A stretch of DNA of 46,099 bases from CAZHAC01 sp964383855 (GTDB lineage Bacteria > Chloroflexota > Dormibacteria > Dormibacterales > Dormibacteraceae), in NCBI GenBank assembly GCA_964383855.1, contig CAYLIP010000016.1, positions 1 to 46,099 on the forward strand, given 5' to 3'. The notes under the pieces were generated by a model. It had not been told where the DNA came from, searched no databases, and worked only from the letters and a program-made list of their open reading frames with translations. The position numbers were made by a program, and so were the translations under genes. Position 1 is the stretch's first letter. Each line of letters starts with the position of its first letter. Positions 1 to 8,158 of this stretch are shown piece by piece.

Positions 1-97
1 CGGCTGAGGCGCGACGGGCTCACCGGAATGCCGCGCCGCAATAGAGGTGACCTGACCGGCAATAGGAATTTCCGTCCATCCAAGATCAACAGCTGGG

Positions 98-149
98 TGG
101 TGGGCCGGGACAGAGTCGAACTGTCACAGCTTTCGCGGGGGTTTTACAG
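98..149 (-). repeat. Displaced 3' half of tRNA-Tyr (distal att site)
   Basis: Read on the minus strand this is the last 52 nt of a tRNA, including CCA, the 3' acceptor strand, an intact T-arm and the variable arm, stopping in the anticodon loop. A 25-nt block (125-149) is identical to 3004-3028 inside the complete tRNA-Tyr gene. The T-stem differs from the complete copy at two base pairs, and both are compensated, so pairing is kept. No 5' half is present, so this is an attachment-site duplicate and not a working tRNA. I see nothing in the flanking stretches 1-97 and 150-286. Confidence 0.85.
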
Positions 150-286
150 GCCGGTCGCCCCTCGTCCGCCAGTGGTTACAGTCGTCCGTTGCCATCTTGC
201 TGGTGGGCCTACGAAGCCGGTTAGCGTCCGTCAGTGTCCACCGAAATCCGCGATCGTTGCTGTCAAACTGCTGTCACCGCATCGCG

Positions 287-1126
287 TCATCCCGAAGAGG
301 TGGAGTCGGCGATCGCCGCGGCGAAGAACCTGTAGGACCACTCTTCGGCGAATCGCCGGGACCCGGCGAAAACGATCGGAATCTCCGGATACCTGACGGC
401 GAGCCGCCCGAGGACGTCCGCGAGCCACGATCCTCGACCGGGCTGCGTCCGGAACAGGTCCGGGTAATCGCCCTCGACCACGACCGCAGCTCGCCGAGCT
501 TCCGCGAGGCGCTGCAGCTGGAAAGCCAGGCTGCCGTCGGAGAGCGAGGTGGCGAGATTCTCCAACGTCTTCCTCTCCACTACCGCCACGACCTCGTTGC
601 CGGCCAGTGCGCCGTAGTCGCCCGCCGGCAACGCCTGCCGGACCAACCGGGCACTGTGGGCGCTGAACTTCCATCCGTATTTCTCGCGCGTGTCGATGAC
701 GACCGTCAGCTCACCGACCCCGGCCCGACCCTGCGGAACCCGGGCTCCGGGGTTGGCGGACAGTGCCGTCTTCTGGGTCTGCCACCAGATCGCCGGCCGG
801 CCTCTAACGTTGGTGAAGACGAACTGGGATCGGGCAAGGCGTGGCCGGTCGAGAACCAGGTCGATCGCTGCCCCGCGCCGCCGGCACAGGACAACCGTGG
901 CTTCGTCGATCACACCGGCGCTCTCATCCCAGGGAGTGCCGTCGTCCACGCAGAAGATCCGGGTCGAGCGCGGCCAGATGTCGCGGGCCTTGAGAACGAT
1001 CCCACCTTCGATTGGCAGCCAGACCAGGTACGGGAGCCGGCTGTCGGGATCCGGGTTCCGAGCGACTGCGAATCGTGGCGCCTCGACCACAGGGCGATTG
1101 TCCTGTATGCACCAGCGCGCTGGCAC
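287..1126 (-). CDS. ERCC4-type nuclease domain protein
   Basis: A 279-aa protein. The C-terminal half (about residues 140-275) has the XPF/ERCC4 nuclease pattern: IDTREK at 144-149, AGD at 168-170, and ERKTLEN at 184-190 followed by an LATSL helix. In this family the motif is normally GD...ERKxxxD and binds a divalent metal for structure-specific DNA cleavage. Here the last Asp appears as Asn190, which may weaken catalysis. The N-terminal 140 residues are not recognised. The only start near the divergent promoter is GTG at 1126, which lies within a palindrome shared with the antitoxin gene. It is cargo of the tRNA-integrated element; a role in element maintenance, defence or excision is inference. 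Confidence 0.72.
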   Translation of the reverse strand: MPARWCIQDNRPVVEAPRFAVARNPDPDSRLPYLVWLPIEGGIVLKARDIWPRSTRIFCVDDGTPWDESAGVIDEATVVLCRRRGAAIDLVLDRPRLARSQFVFTNVRGRPAIWWQTQKTALSANPGARVPQGRAGVGELTVVIDTREKYGWKFSAHSARLVRQALPAGDYGALAGNEVVAVVERKTLENLATSLSDGSLAFQLQRLAEARRAAVVVEGDYPDLFRTQPGRGSWLADVLGRLAVRYPEIPIVFAGSRRFAEEWSYRFFAAAIADSTSSG

Positions 1127-1144
1127 GATACCGCGGTATCATGC
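1123..1144. promoter_or_regulatory. Palindromic operator overlapping the antitoxin -10
   Basis: Positions 1127-1140 are a perfect 14-nt palindrome (GATACCGCGGTATC). Extending it to 1123-1144 adds three more pairs on each side with one mismatch. The right arm contributes TATCAT (1137-1142), a good -10 hexamer exactly 7 nt before the antitoxin ATG at 1150. The site also covers the GTG of the divergent nuclease. RHH antitoxins commonly repress their own promoters, so this is the expected operator; binding itself is inferred. Confidence 0.7.
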
Positions 1145-1149
1145 TACCC

Positions 1150-1362
1150 ATGACCAAGGCAATGACCCTACGGCTCGACGATGAGATGGCCGCTCAGCTC
1201 GAAGCGATCGCCAGAGCCGAGGACGTTCCCATCGCCGAGGAGGTCCGCCAGGCCCTCGCCGCCCACATCGACGGGCGGCGTCGCGATAAGGCCTTTCAGG
1301 CGCGACTGGCGGCCTCCATCAAGCGCAACCGAGAGATTCTGGACCGGCTCGCGAGCGAGTAG
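1150..1362 (+). CDS. Ribbon-helix-helix antitoxin (CopG/Arc-like)
   Basis: A 70-aa protein beginning MTKAMTLRLDDEMAAQLEAI, typical of RHH DNA-binding antitoxins: one beta strand (TLRLDD) followed by two helices, then a charged tail that would bind the toxin. An ATG at 1141 is in frame, but the -10 hexamer TATCAT lies 7 nt before 1150, so a leaderless start at 1150 is preferred. The toxin gene follows immediately. The promoter contains a perfect palindrome, consistent with autoregulation by antitoxin or by the toxin-antitoxin complex. Confidence 0.85.
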   Translation: MTKAMTLRLDDEMAAQLEAIARAEDVPIAEEVRQALAAHIDGRRRDKAFQARLAASIKRNREILDRLASE

Positions 1363-1424
1363 GCCGAGCCTCGCAGTACCTCGATCTCGCCGACTTCCTG
1401 CTGATCGCGGAAGCCGTCCTCGGG

Positions 1425-1769
1425 TTGCCTGCCGAGCGCCTCGCGGAGATGCCGCGGGTGCTCCAGCAGGCAGGCTCGGCACTAGCAGTCCCAAGCACCA
1501 GGTTCGCGGGCCACGAGGCCTACCCCGACTTCGCCCAGAAAGCGGCGCTGCTCGCCGCGCGAATCGTCAAGAACCACCCGTTACCCGATGGCAACAAGCG
1601 CGTCGCCTGGCTGGCGCTCGTCGAATTCGTCGAGCGCAACGGCCATAGATTCGAGGAACCCGCCCCACAGGAGGCGGTGGTGACCATGTTCGCGCTGGCG
1701 TCCGGGAAGCTGTCCGAGACCGGTTTCGTCGACTGGGTCCGGCGTCGGATCACCCCGCAGCCGAGTTGA
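1425..1769 (+). CDS. doc: Doc/Fic-family toxin
   Basis: The Fic core NHPLPDGNKR (in the 1570s-1590s) is clear and is followed by the conserved helix VAWLALVEFVERNG. Doc toxins phosphorylate EF-Tu, while other Fic proteins AMPylate targets; both use this loop. The only canonical start in frame is TTG 1425, but family-typical residues YLDLADFLLIAEAVLG are encoded just upstream (1377-1424). The real protein therefore probably begins near 1359, where the in-frame codon is GTA overlapping the antitoxin TAG. No ATG, GTG or TTG exists between the in-frame stop at 1287 and 1425. It is either near-cognate initiation, a frameshift, or a damaged start. It pairs with the upstream RHH antitoxin and ends 16 nt after the convergent integrase stop begins. 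Confidence 0.82.
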   Translation: MPAERLAEMPRVLQQAGSALAVPSTRFAGHEAYPDFAQKAALLAARIVKNHPLPDGNKRVAWLALVEFVERNGHRFEEPAPQEAVVTMFALASGKLSETGFVDWVRRRITPQPS

Positions 1770-2851
1770 CGCCGACAGTCAGGGCAGAGTCCATGACGAT
1801 TGCCGCCGTTCGCAGCATCGGCGGCAGCAGGTGACTGTAGATGTCGAGCGTCAGAGCCACGGTGCGATGGCCGAGCAGCTCCTGGACGACCTTGGGATGG
1901 GTACTCGAGGCAAGCAGGATCGAGGCTGTCGTGTGGCGGAGGTCATGGACGCGCACGTGCGGCAATCCCGCGCGGCGGAGAGACCGCGTGAGTGCCGAGT
2001 TGACCGAGCCTGGGTCCTGCGGTCCGCCTCGGCGGTTGCTGAAGACAAGCGAGCTCGGGTCGGCACCCTTTCCCGTCCTCAGGGCAGCGATCACAAAGGC
2101 CGGCATTGGCACCGACCGCCGGCTCTGGGCGGTCTTTGGCGCGGCGAAGACCAGGCCGTGGCCGAGGTTTCTCTGCAGAGTCCTGCGGACCGCGACATTG
2201 CCCGCCTCCAGATTGACGTCGGACCAGGTGAGGGCCAACGCCTCGCCGAGACGGAGGCCGGTGCCGATCAACAGCGCCCAGAGTGAGAACCAGCGGTCGT
2301 CGTGGGTGGAGTCGAGAAGCCGTCGCGCCTGCGTCGCGTCGAGCGCCGTCATCTGCCGGCGCGGCAGACGCGGAGGCGCCGCCAGCAGGGCGGGGTTGGA
2401 GGCCAGCACTCCCCAGCCGACGGCCTGGTTGAGCGCCCGTCGAAGCACCGAGTGCGTGCGCTCCACGCTCCGAGCTGAGAGGCCGGCGACCCGCATCCTC
2501 TGGTAGGCGACCTGGACCACGTGTGGCGAGAGGCGGCCTAGGGGGACCTTGCCCAGGGCCACCTCCAGCCGCTCCACGTCGCGGCGGTAGCTGCCCCAGG
2601 TGGTCGCCCGGACCCGCTGCTCGGTCACCTGGAGCCAGTGCTCCAGGTACTGGCCGAGGGTCCCGGCATCCGGCGCTGACGGGCAGGCCAAGCTCGAGTG
2701 CCCAGCCAAGGTCGGCCGCCAACCGCGCCGCCTCGGCCCGGCTCGGCGCGTAGAGCGACTTGCGACCGCCGCCGGCCAACCTGAACTGGACCTCCCAGCG
2801 TCCGTCGCGCCGGTGGTAGACGGTGTCGCTGCCCCGTGCTCGTCTGGCCAT
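1750..2851 (-). pseudogene. int: Tyrosine recombinase (integrase), frameshifted
   Basis: Two frames together make a complete phage-type integrase of about 366 aa. The first frame (from 2851) gives the N-terminal arm-binding region, MARRARGSDTVYHRRDGRWE to ELGLPVSA. The second frame (readable from 2709) gives the SAM-like core-binding and catalytic domains. The catalytic residues are visible: Arg in GTGLRLGEALAL, HDLRHT, GHR and the Tyr of LDIYSHL. The frames must join near 2670-2680 by a one-base shift; no slippery run is evident. ATG 2851 is chosen because GGAGGT lies 7 nt upstream. An internal ATG at 2709 could make a core-plus-catalytic protein without the arm-binding domain. It is adjacent to the tRNA-Tyr target. 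The frameshift could be a real inactivation or a sequence error. Confidence 0.85.
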
Positions 2852-2891
2852 GATGACCACCTCCGCTAGTGCTGAGGCGAAGGCTGGACGG

Positions 2892-2914
2892 TTGCCCGTC
2901 AGATTGCCCGTCAG
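2892..2914 (+). repeat. Tandem 11-nt repeat between int and tRNA
   Basis: TTGCCCGTCAG occurs at 2892-2902 and 2904-2914. The 10-nt core TGCCCGTCAG recurs once on the minus strand inside int (2675-2684 region). Short direct repeats between an integrase gene and its tRNA target are typical positions for arm-type binding sites, but this is inference. Confidence 0.4.
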
Positions 2915-2976
2915 GCCGACGGCCCTGCTGTGACGCGTTGCGCTAGGTAGGGCGAGATTCGAGATCGAGATCGGAG

Positions 2977-3059
2977 TGGTGGGCCGGGGCCGAGTCGAAC
3001 GGCCACAGCTTTCGCGGGGGTTTTACAGACCCTTGGGCTCGCCAATGCCCAGCCGACCC
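2977..3059 (-). tRNA. tRNA-Tyr (GTA)
   Basis: An 83-nt cloverleaf with encoded CCA. The 7-bp acceptor is GGGTCGG/CCGGCCC with one U-G pair. The D-stem is GGGC/GCCC with a GG-containing loop. The anticodon loop CTGTAAA carries GTA (Tyr). A 12-nt variable arm is long, as expected for bacterial tRNA-Tyr, and the T-arm is GGCCG-TTCGACT-CGGCC. Position 8 reads C in place of the usual U, and the first anticodon-stem pair is A-C, both slightly unusual. The gene is the integration site of the element to its left, so its 3' half may have been supplied by that element. Confidence 0.88.
3004..3028. repeat. Proximal att core inside tRNA-Tyr
   Basis: This 25-nt block is identical to 125-149. It spans the variable arm, the 3' anticodon stem and part of the anticodon loop. 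The flanking T-stems differ between copies but each pairs perfectly. Strand exchange therefore most likely occurred inside this block. Confidence 0.75.
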
Positions 3060-3129
3060 ACGAGCGCGCAGAAACCGGGGGGGGAGCGCTGGCGGCCAGT
3101 TTACCCCAGCCGCTCAGCCCCCAAACCGG

Positions 3130-3558
3130 CTAGTGGCCGTTGCGCTCCAGCGCGATCACCGGGATCCGCCGGCTCGTCTTCCGGCGGTAGTCGTTGAAGG
3201 TCGGGTTGACCGAGGCGTGCTGCCCGTAGAGCCGCTCGTACTCGCCTTCGTCCTCGATGACCTGCGCGCGCGCGGAGAAGCGCTCGGGGCCGACCTCCAC
3301 CGTCACCACCGGGTTGGCGACCAGGTTGTGGTACCAGGCGGGGTGGGTCGGCGCGCCGCCCTTGGACGCGATGACGACCAGCCGCTCGCCATTGCGCGTG
3401 TACACCAGCGGCATCGTCCGCTCCACTCCGGAGCGCGCTCCCCGAGTGGTCAGCAGGAGCACGTCCCGGTCCACGAACGGACCCTCCGAAACCCGGCCCG
3501 CATGCTCCCGGAAGTCCTGGATGAGTTTTCGATTGAAGTCGTTGAAGTTGGTTGCCAT
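3130..3558 (-). CDS. Ddn-like deazaflavin (F420)-type nitroreductase family protein
   Basis: A 142-aa protein of the DUF385/nitroreductase family. It shows the usual order: LLLTTRGARSG..R.MPLVY, then VVIASKGGAPTHPAWYHNL, then NPVVTVEVG. These are split beta-barrel segments that bind F420 or a related cofactor in characterised members such as mycobacterial Ddn. The length matches the family. The ATG at 3558 is preceded by an AT-rich TAGAAAAGATTG stretch that could hold the -10. It is divergent from the SDR at 3625 with 66 bp between. The substrate is unknown. F420 use is inferred from family only; no F420 biosynthesis gene is in the window. Confidence 0.82.
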   Translation of the reverse strand: MATNFNDFNRKLIQDFREHAGRVSEGPFVDRDVLLLTTRGARSGVERTMPLVYTRNGERLVVIASKGGAPTHPAWYHNLVANPVVTVEVGPERFSARAQVIEDEGEYERLYGQHASVNPTFNDYRRKTSRRIPVIALERNGH

Positions 3559-3624
3559 TGCAATCTTTTCTACCGGATCCGGGCGGAAGAGCTTCCGTCG
3601 AGGCGGACCTGCGAGACTCGAGCC

Positions 3625-4395
3625 ATGAATGGTCTGCAGGGAAAGGTCGCGATCGTCACCGGCGCCGGCCGGGGCATCGGCAAGGGAATTGCCGCCCGGC
3701 TGGCCGAGGAGGGCTGCCGGCTCGTACTCACCGCCCTCGAGGGCCCCGAGGTGGAGGGTGTGGCCGGGGAGCTGAGCGGCCGCGGCGCTGAAGTGGTGGC
3801 GGTCTCGGGAGACATCGGGCTGCCCGCCACCGCCGACCAACTCTTCCAGACCACCCTCGACCGGTTCGGCCCGCCTGACGTCCTGGTCAACAACGCAGGC
3901 TGGGCGACTCCGATCGCGCACCTGCTCGAGATGGACGAGGAGCACTGGGACACCGTGCTCCGGACCAACCTGAAAAGCGTCTTCCTGACCACCTCGCGCG
4001 CGGCTCGCCTGATGGCCCGGGACCGGCGGGGCGGCTCGATCGTCAACATGAGCTCGTGGGGCGCCATCCGGTCCCACCGCCAGATGGCCGCCTACGACGC
4101 CTCCAAGGGCGGCATCGACGCCTTCACCAGGACGGCCGCCATCGACCTGGCCCCGTACAACATCCGCGTCAACGCGGTTGCCCCGGGCACGGTCCGGACC
4201 GAGAACTACGCCGCCACCGGCGATCTCGTCCCGCTCGGGCGGCCGGCGACGCCGGCCGACATCGCCTCCGTCGTGGCCTTTCTGGCCTCCGACGACGCCG
4301 GCTACGTGACCGGCCAGGTGATCCAGGTCGATGGTGGCATGGGCGCCCAGGGCCGGCCTCCGGGCGCCGACCGCCAGCCGCCGCCGTCGCCGTGA
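3625..4395 (+). CDS. SDR-family oxidoreductase
   Basis: A 256-aa classical short-chain dehydrogenase/reductase. The Rossmann motif is TGAGRGIGKGI near residue 13, then NNAGWA near 91, and the catalytic Ser-Tyr-Lys set appears as NMSSWG and YDASKGG. The C-terminal strand is GQVIQVDGGM. Family members reduce or oxidise hydroxyl and keto groups with NAD(P)H; the substrate cannot be read from sequence. The last 15 residues (GRPPGADRQPPPSP) extend beyond the usual end and run into the overlapping lipoprotein gene (GTGA overlap at 4392-4395), so the two are translationally coupled. Confidence 0.88.
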   Translation: MNGLQGKVAIVTGAGRGIGKGIAARLAEEGCRLVLTALEGPEVEGVAGELSGRGAEVVAVSGDIGLPATADQLFQTTLDRFGPPDVLVNNAGWATPIAHLLEMDEEHWDTVLRTNLKSVFLTTSRAARLMARDRRGGSIVNMSSWGAIRSHRQMAAYDASKGGIDAFTRTAAIDLAPYNIRVNAVAPGTVRTENYAATGDLVPLGRPATPADIASVVAFLASDDAGYVTGQVIQVDGGMGAQGRPPGADRQPPPSP

Positions 4396-4916
4396 GGCGG
4401 CCGCCGGCGGCCGCGGCGGCGCTGGCGCTGGTCCTGCTCGCGGCCTGCGACCCGGTGCTCGGAACCGGGTCCGGCCACGTGCCCGATGCACACCGGTTCC
4501 TCACCGTCGACGCCGGCGCCCGCTCGGCGGTGCTGACCCTGATCGGCGGCTATCCGGCCACCGACTTCCAGTTCAATTTCAACGGCTACCGGAACGGCGA
4601 GCTGATGGTCACCATCCCGGTCGGATGGACTCTTGATGTCCAGTGCGAGAACCGGGGCACCGTCCCCAAGTCGTGCGCCATCGTCTCCAGCGCGTCGGCG
4701 ACCGCGCCTGTCCAGCCGGGATGGTCGACGCCGGCGCCTCGGGAGGGACTGCCACCGGGCGGCTCGGCCAGCTTCGAGGTGGTGCTCGATGCGCCCGGGC
4801 GCTACCGGATCGCCTCGCTCGTGCCCGGCCAGGAGCCGGCCGGGATGTGGGCGCGGCTCGAGATCGTGGCCTCGGGGTCGCCCTCGATCTCGGGCGTGTC
4901 GGGGGGCGGCGGCTGA
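4392..4916 (+). CDS. Lipoprotein with degenerate cupredoxin (sulfocyanin-like) fold
   Basis: A 174-aa protein starting at GTG 4392, overlapping the SDR stop by four bases. The N-terminus is Arg-rich, then hydrophobic, ending in the lipobox LLAAC, so it should be lipid-anchored outside the membrane. The body resembles sulfocyanin-type cupredoxins: MVTIPVGWTLDV, ENRGTVPKSCAIV and PGRYRIASLVPGQEPAGMW. In copper-binding relatives these places carry His (PHS), then Cys...His...Met. Here they read Lys, Ser, Gln and Met, so three of four ligands are gone. It probably does not form a type I copper site. Its role is unknown; electron transfer is unlikely, and binding or structural use is possible. Confidence 0.65.
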   Translation: MRRPPAAAAALALVLLAACDPVLGTGSGHVPDAHRFLTVDAGARSAVLTLIGGYPATDFQFNFNGYRNGELMVTIPVGWTLDVQCENRGTVPKSCAIVSSASATAPVQPGWSTPAPREGLPPGGSASFEVVLDAPGRYRIASLVPGQEPAGMWARLEIVASGSPSISGVSGGGG

Positions 4917-4981
4917 CTCTCGCCGCCGGCACAGGGTTCTCTCAGCAAACTCCCAGCTCGGCGGCTCAGGATGGCGGCGTG

Positions 4982-5673
<692 letters not shown>

Positions 5674-5677
<4 letters not shown>

Positions 5678-7128
5678 GGCTCTCGCTGCGCGCCCGGCTG
5701 CTGGCCGGCATGGTCGCGCTGGTCGTGGTCGGCATGGCCGCCTCCGCGATCGCCACCTACGGCTTCCTTCAGAAATCGCTCACCGACCAGCTCGACGCCA
5801 GCGTGACCGCCGCCATCAACCCGGCCGCGGCGGCGCTCGTCAACGAAGGTCGAGGCGGAGGGCCGGGCAGTGGGTTCGGAGATCTGCCCAACGGCACCTA
5901 CTTCGAGCTTCGCGCGCCCGACGGGGAGACCGTGCTGGCGCGGCGGGCGCTCAGCTATACGGGCGAGTCGGTCACCGGCCGCCCCAACCTTCCGGCCCGC
6001 GTTCTTCCTCCCGGCATCGACGCCGCCATGGTCAGCAGCATCACCGGCACCGACGGCGTCGATCGCTACCGGCTGGGAGCCGCGCACCTCGACCACGTGC
6101 CGGGCGTCGGCGACGGCGTGGTGCTGGTCGCCGCCCCCATGACGGGCCTCGAGTCCACGCTGCAGCGGCTACTGCTGCTCGAGGCCGGCGTCACGGCGCT
6201 GGTGGTGCTGGCGATGGTCGTGGTCGCCTGGCTGCTGGTCAACAGCGGCCTCCGGCCGCTCCAGCGGATGGGGGAGACGGCGCAGGCGATCGCCGCCGGC
6301 GACCTCAGCCGGCGCGTCGAACCGGCCGACGAGAAGACCGAGATCGGTCGCCTGGGCCTGGCTCTGAACCGGATGCTCGGCCAGATCGAGAGTGCCTTCG
6401 CCGAGCGGACGCTTTCAGAGCAGCGCCTGCGCCGCTTCATCGCCGATGCCTCGCACGAGCTGCGGACACCGCTGACCTCGATCCGGGGCTATGCGGAGCT
6501 GCTGCGGCGCGGGGCCGACCGCAAGGCCGAGGACGCCGTCCTGGCCCGCCGCCGCATCGAGCAGGAATCGGTCCGGATGACCGGGCTGGTCGAGGACATG
6601 CTGCTGCTCGCCAGGCTCGACCAGGGCCGCCCGCTCGAGCGGGAGCCGGTCGATTTGACGCAGATCGCCCGCGATGCCTGCCTCGACGCCAGGGTGGTGG
6701 CTCCCAACCGCCAGATCCTGCTCGAGGGAGAGGGCGCGGTCATCGTCACCGGCGACGACCAGCGGCTGCGCCAGGTGGTGGGCAACCTGGTCCGCAACGC
6801 GATCGTGCACACTCCACCGGCCGCGCCGATCGAGGTCACGGTCGTTCCGCACGAAGGGCGTGCGCTGCTGTCCGTGGCCGACCACGGTCCTGGACTCCGG
6901 AGAGAGGTCGCCACCCGGGTCTTCGAGCCCTTCTTCCGCGCCGACGCCGGCCGCAGCCGCGACCGCGGCGGCTCCGGCCTCGGTCTATCGATCGTGGCCG
7001 CGGTGGTCGCCGCCCACGGCGGAGAGGTCGAGGTCGGCGACACGCCGGGCGGCGGCGCCACCTTCACCGTGTCTCTGCCCCTGGCGCAGGTGCGCCCGGC
7101 CGCCTCCGGGCAGCGAGCGGCCGGCTAG
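5674..7128 (+). CDS. Membrane sensor histidine kinase
   Basis: A 484-aa kinase. TM1 spans about residues 8-30, an extracytoplasmic sensor about 31-165, and TM2 about 166-190. These are followed by a HAMP linker (SGLRPLQRM...), the dimerisation helix with His261 in SHELRTPLTSIRGY, and the HATPase domain with N-box NLVRNAIVH (Asn375), G1 DHGPG (403-407) and G2 GGSGLGLSIV. It should autophosphorylate on His261 and pass phosphate to the regulator encoded just upstream. The sensor is rich in Gly and Pro with no recognised ligand domain. A four-base ATGA overlap with the regulator gene indicates coupled translation. Confidence 0.94.
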
Positions 7129-7132
7129 CCGA

Positions 7133-7318
7133 TCAGTCGTCGGCCGCCACCGTTCCCGGACAGCGCGGAAAATCGGGGCACATCCAGACCGTCGAGCCGC
7201 GGCGCTCCATCGGCTTCTCGCAGACCGGGCAGGCGGGGCGCAGGCGGCGGCCGGCGGCCGGGCGCCGTGCCGGCTGCGGACGCAGCCGGTCCGTGATTCT
7301 CCTGATCCAGCCCGGCAT
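7133..7318 (-). CDS. Small zinc-ribbon protein (topoisomerase C4-like)
   Basis: A 61-aa protein with a basic N-terminus (RRITDRLRPQPARRPA) and one C-terminal zinc ribbon, CPVCEKPMERRG...MCPDFPRC. This is the CxxC-x(n)-CxxxxxC spacing seen in the C-terminal zinc fingers of topoisomerase IA and restriction-like proteins. It probably binds nucleic acid through the ribbon and basic tail. ATG 7318 is used; the in-frame TTG at 7327 has no better signal. It is convergent with the histidine kinase, with only four bases between stop codons. Standalone ribbon proteins of this kind are common and uncharacterised. Confidence 0.6.
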   Translation of the reverse strand: MPGWIRRITDRLRPQPARRPAAGRRLRPACPVCEKPMERRGSTVWMCPDFPRCPGTVAADD

Positions 7319-7335
7319 GGCTGACAAGTTTGAGG

Positions 7336-7357
7336 CGATCCGCGCCGGCGCGGATCG
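7336..7357. repeat. Perfect 22-nt palindrome upstream of the zinc-ribbon gene
   Basis: CGATCCGCGCC and its exact complement form a 22-nt perfect dyad 18 nt upstream of the zinc-ribbon ATG. There is no T-run on either side, so an operator is more likely than an intrinsic terminator. The rest of 7358-7548 has no gene that I can support but holds several GC-rich hairpins. Confidence 0.5.
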
Positions 7358-7548
7358 GCCTCCGCCCAGCCGGACGAAATCGCCCGTTCACGACCGGCCA
7401 TGCGGGTGTACGGTGCCTCAGGGAGCGTGGAGACGCATGCTCTCCCTCCCACCAGGGGCGCTCGGCTCGCTGGGGCTGAGCGTCCTTGGGTCCCTCCGCC
7501 GGAGCGCGCCTGGGCGCATGGCTCGCGACTGACAGGTCAGCCGGCCGG

Positions 7549-8133
7549 TCAGCGGGCTTTCGGCACCCGGCCCATCAGGTAGAACTCGTCATTGGGGCGC
7601 ATGGCCGAGAGGTGCGCCAGCCGGTTCGACATGGCAAAGAAGGCGGTGACGGCGCCGATGTCCCAGATGTCGTCATCGGAAAAGCCGTGCTCCTGCAGCT
7701 GGGCCAGTTCCTCCTCGCCGATCTCCTGCGGGCGCTCGGCCAGCTTCACGGCAAAGCCGATCATCGCCCGCTGCCGCTCGCTCAGGTCCGCCTTGCGCCA
7801 GTCGATGGCGACCTGGTCGGCGATCAGGGCGTCCTTGGCGCGGATCCGGGCGATGGCGCCGTGGGCCACGACGCAGTAGAGGCAGTCGTTGGCCGCACTG
7901 GTGGCCACCACGATCAGCTCCCGCTCCGCCTTGGTCAGGCCCGAATCCCGCTCCATGAGTGCGTCGTGGTAGGCCACGAACGCGCGCCACTCATCCGGGC
8001 GGTGGGCGAGGGCGAGGAAGACGTTGGGCACAAAGCCGGTCTTCTCGGCCACCATCTCAATGCGCTCTCGGAGGTCCGCAGGCAGCGCCGTCACGGGAGG
8101 CACCGGAAAGCGGCTGATCGGGTGATCGGTCAT
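7549..8133 (-). CDS. AhpD-like peroxidase-related protein (CMD family)
   Basis: A 194-aa carboxymuconolactone-decarboxylase-fold protein of the uncharacterised peroxidase-related type. The redox motif CLYCVVAHG (CxxC...H) matches AhpD-like alkylhydroperoxidases, and TGFVPNVFLALAHRP and DDDIWDIGAVTAFFAMSNRLA are family-typical. The family start MTDHPISRF corresponds to ATG 8133. An upstream in-frame ATG at 8160 overlaps the divergent MmgE gene start and is less likely. It probably reduces organic peroxides or acts in thiol redox protection in the cytoplasm. It is divergent from the MmgE/PrpD gene with 25 bp between starts. Confidence 0.85.
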   Translation of the reverse strand: MTDHPISRFPVPPVTALPADLRERIEMVAEKTGFVPNVFLALAHRPDEWRAFVAYHDALMERDSGLTKAERELIVVATSAANDCLYCVVAHGAIARIRAKDALIADQVAIDWRKADLSERQRAMIGFAVKLAERPQEIGEEELAQLQEHGFSDDDIWDIGAVTAFFAMSNRLAHLSAMRPNDEFYLMGRVPKAR

Positions 8134-8158
8134 CTCGTCCGTAGGGTATTGCTCAGGC

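Larger units (their letters stand above)
98..3059. mobile_element. 2.9-kb tRNA-Tyr-integrated mini-element
   Basis: The element is bounded by the complete tRNA-Tyr gene on the right and a displaced tRNA 3' half on the left, sharing a 25-nt identical core (125-149 and 3004-3028). The integrase gene is next to the intact tRNA, the usual layout for islands that insert into tRNA 3' ends. The cargo is an ERCC4-type nuclease and an RHH/Doc toxin-antitoxin pair. There are no replication, packaging or conjugation genes, so it would need helper functions or is an immobile remnant. The integrase is frameshifted, which favours present immobility. Confidence 0.78.

Noticed and set aside
98..149. A second tRNA gene
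   Set aside because: Only the 3' half is present; no D-arm, anticodon stem 5' strand or 5' acceptor follows, so it is an att duplicate.
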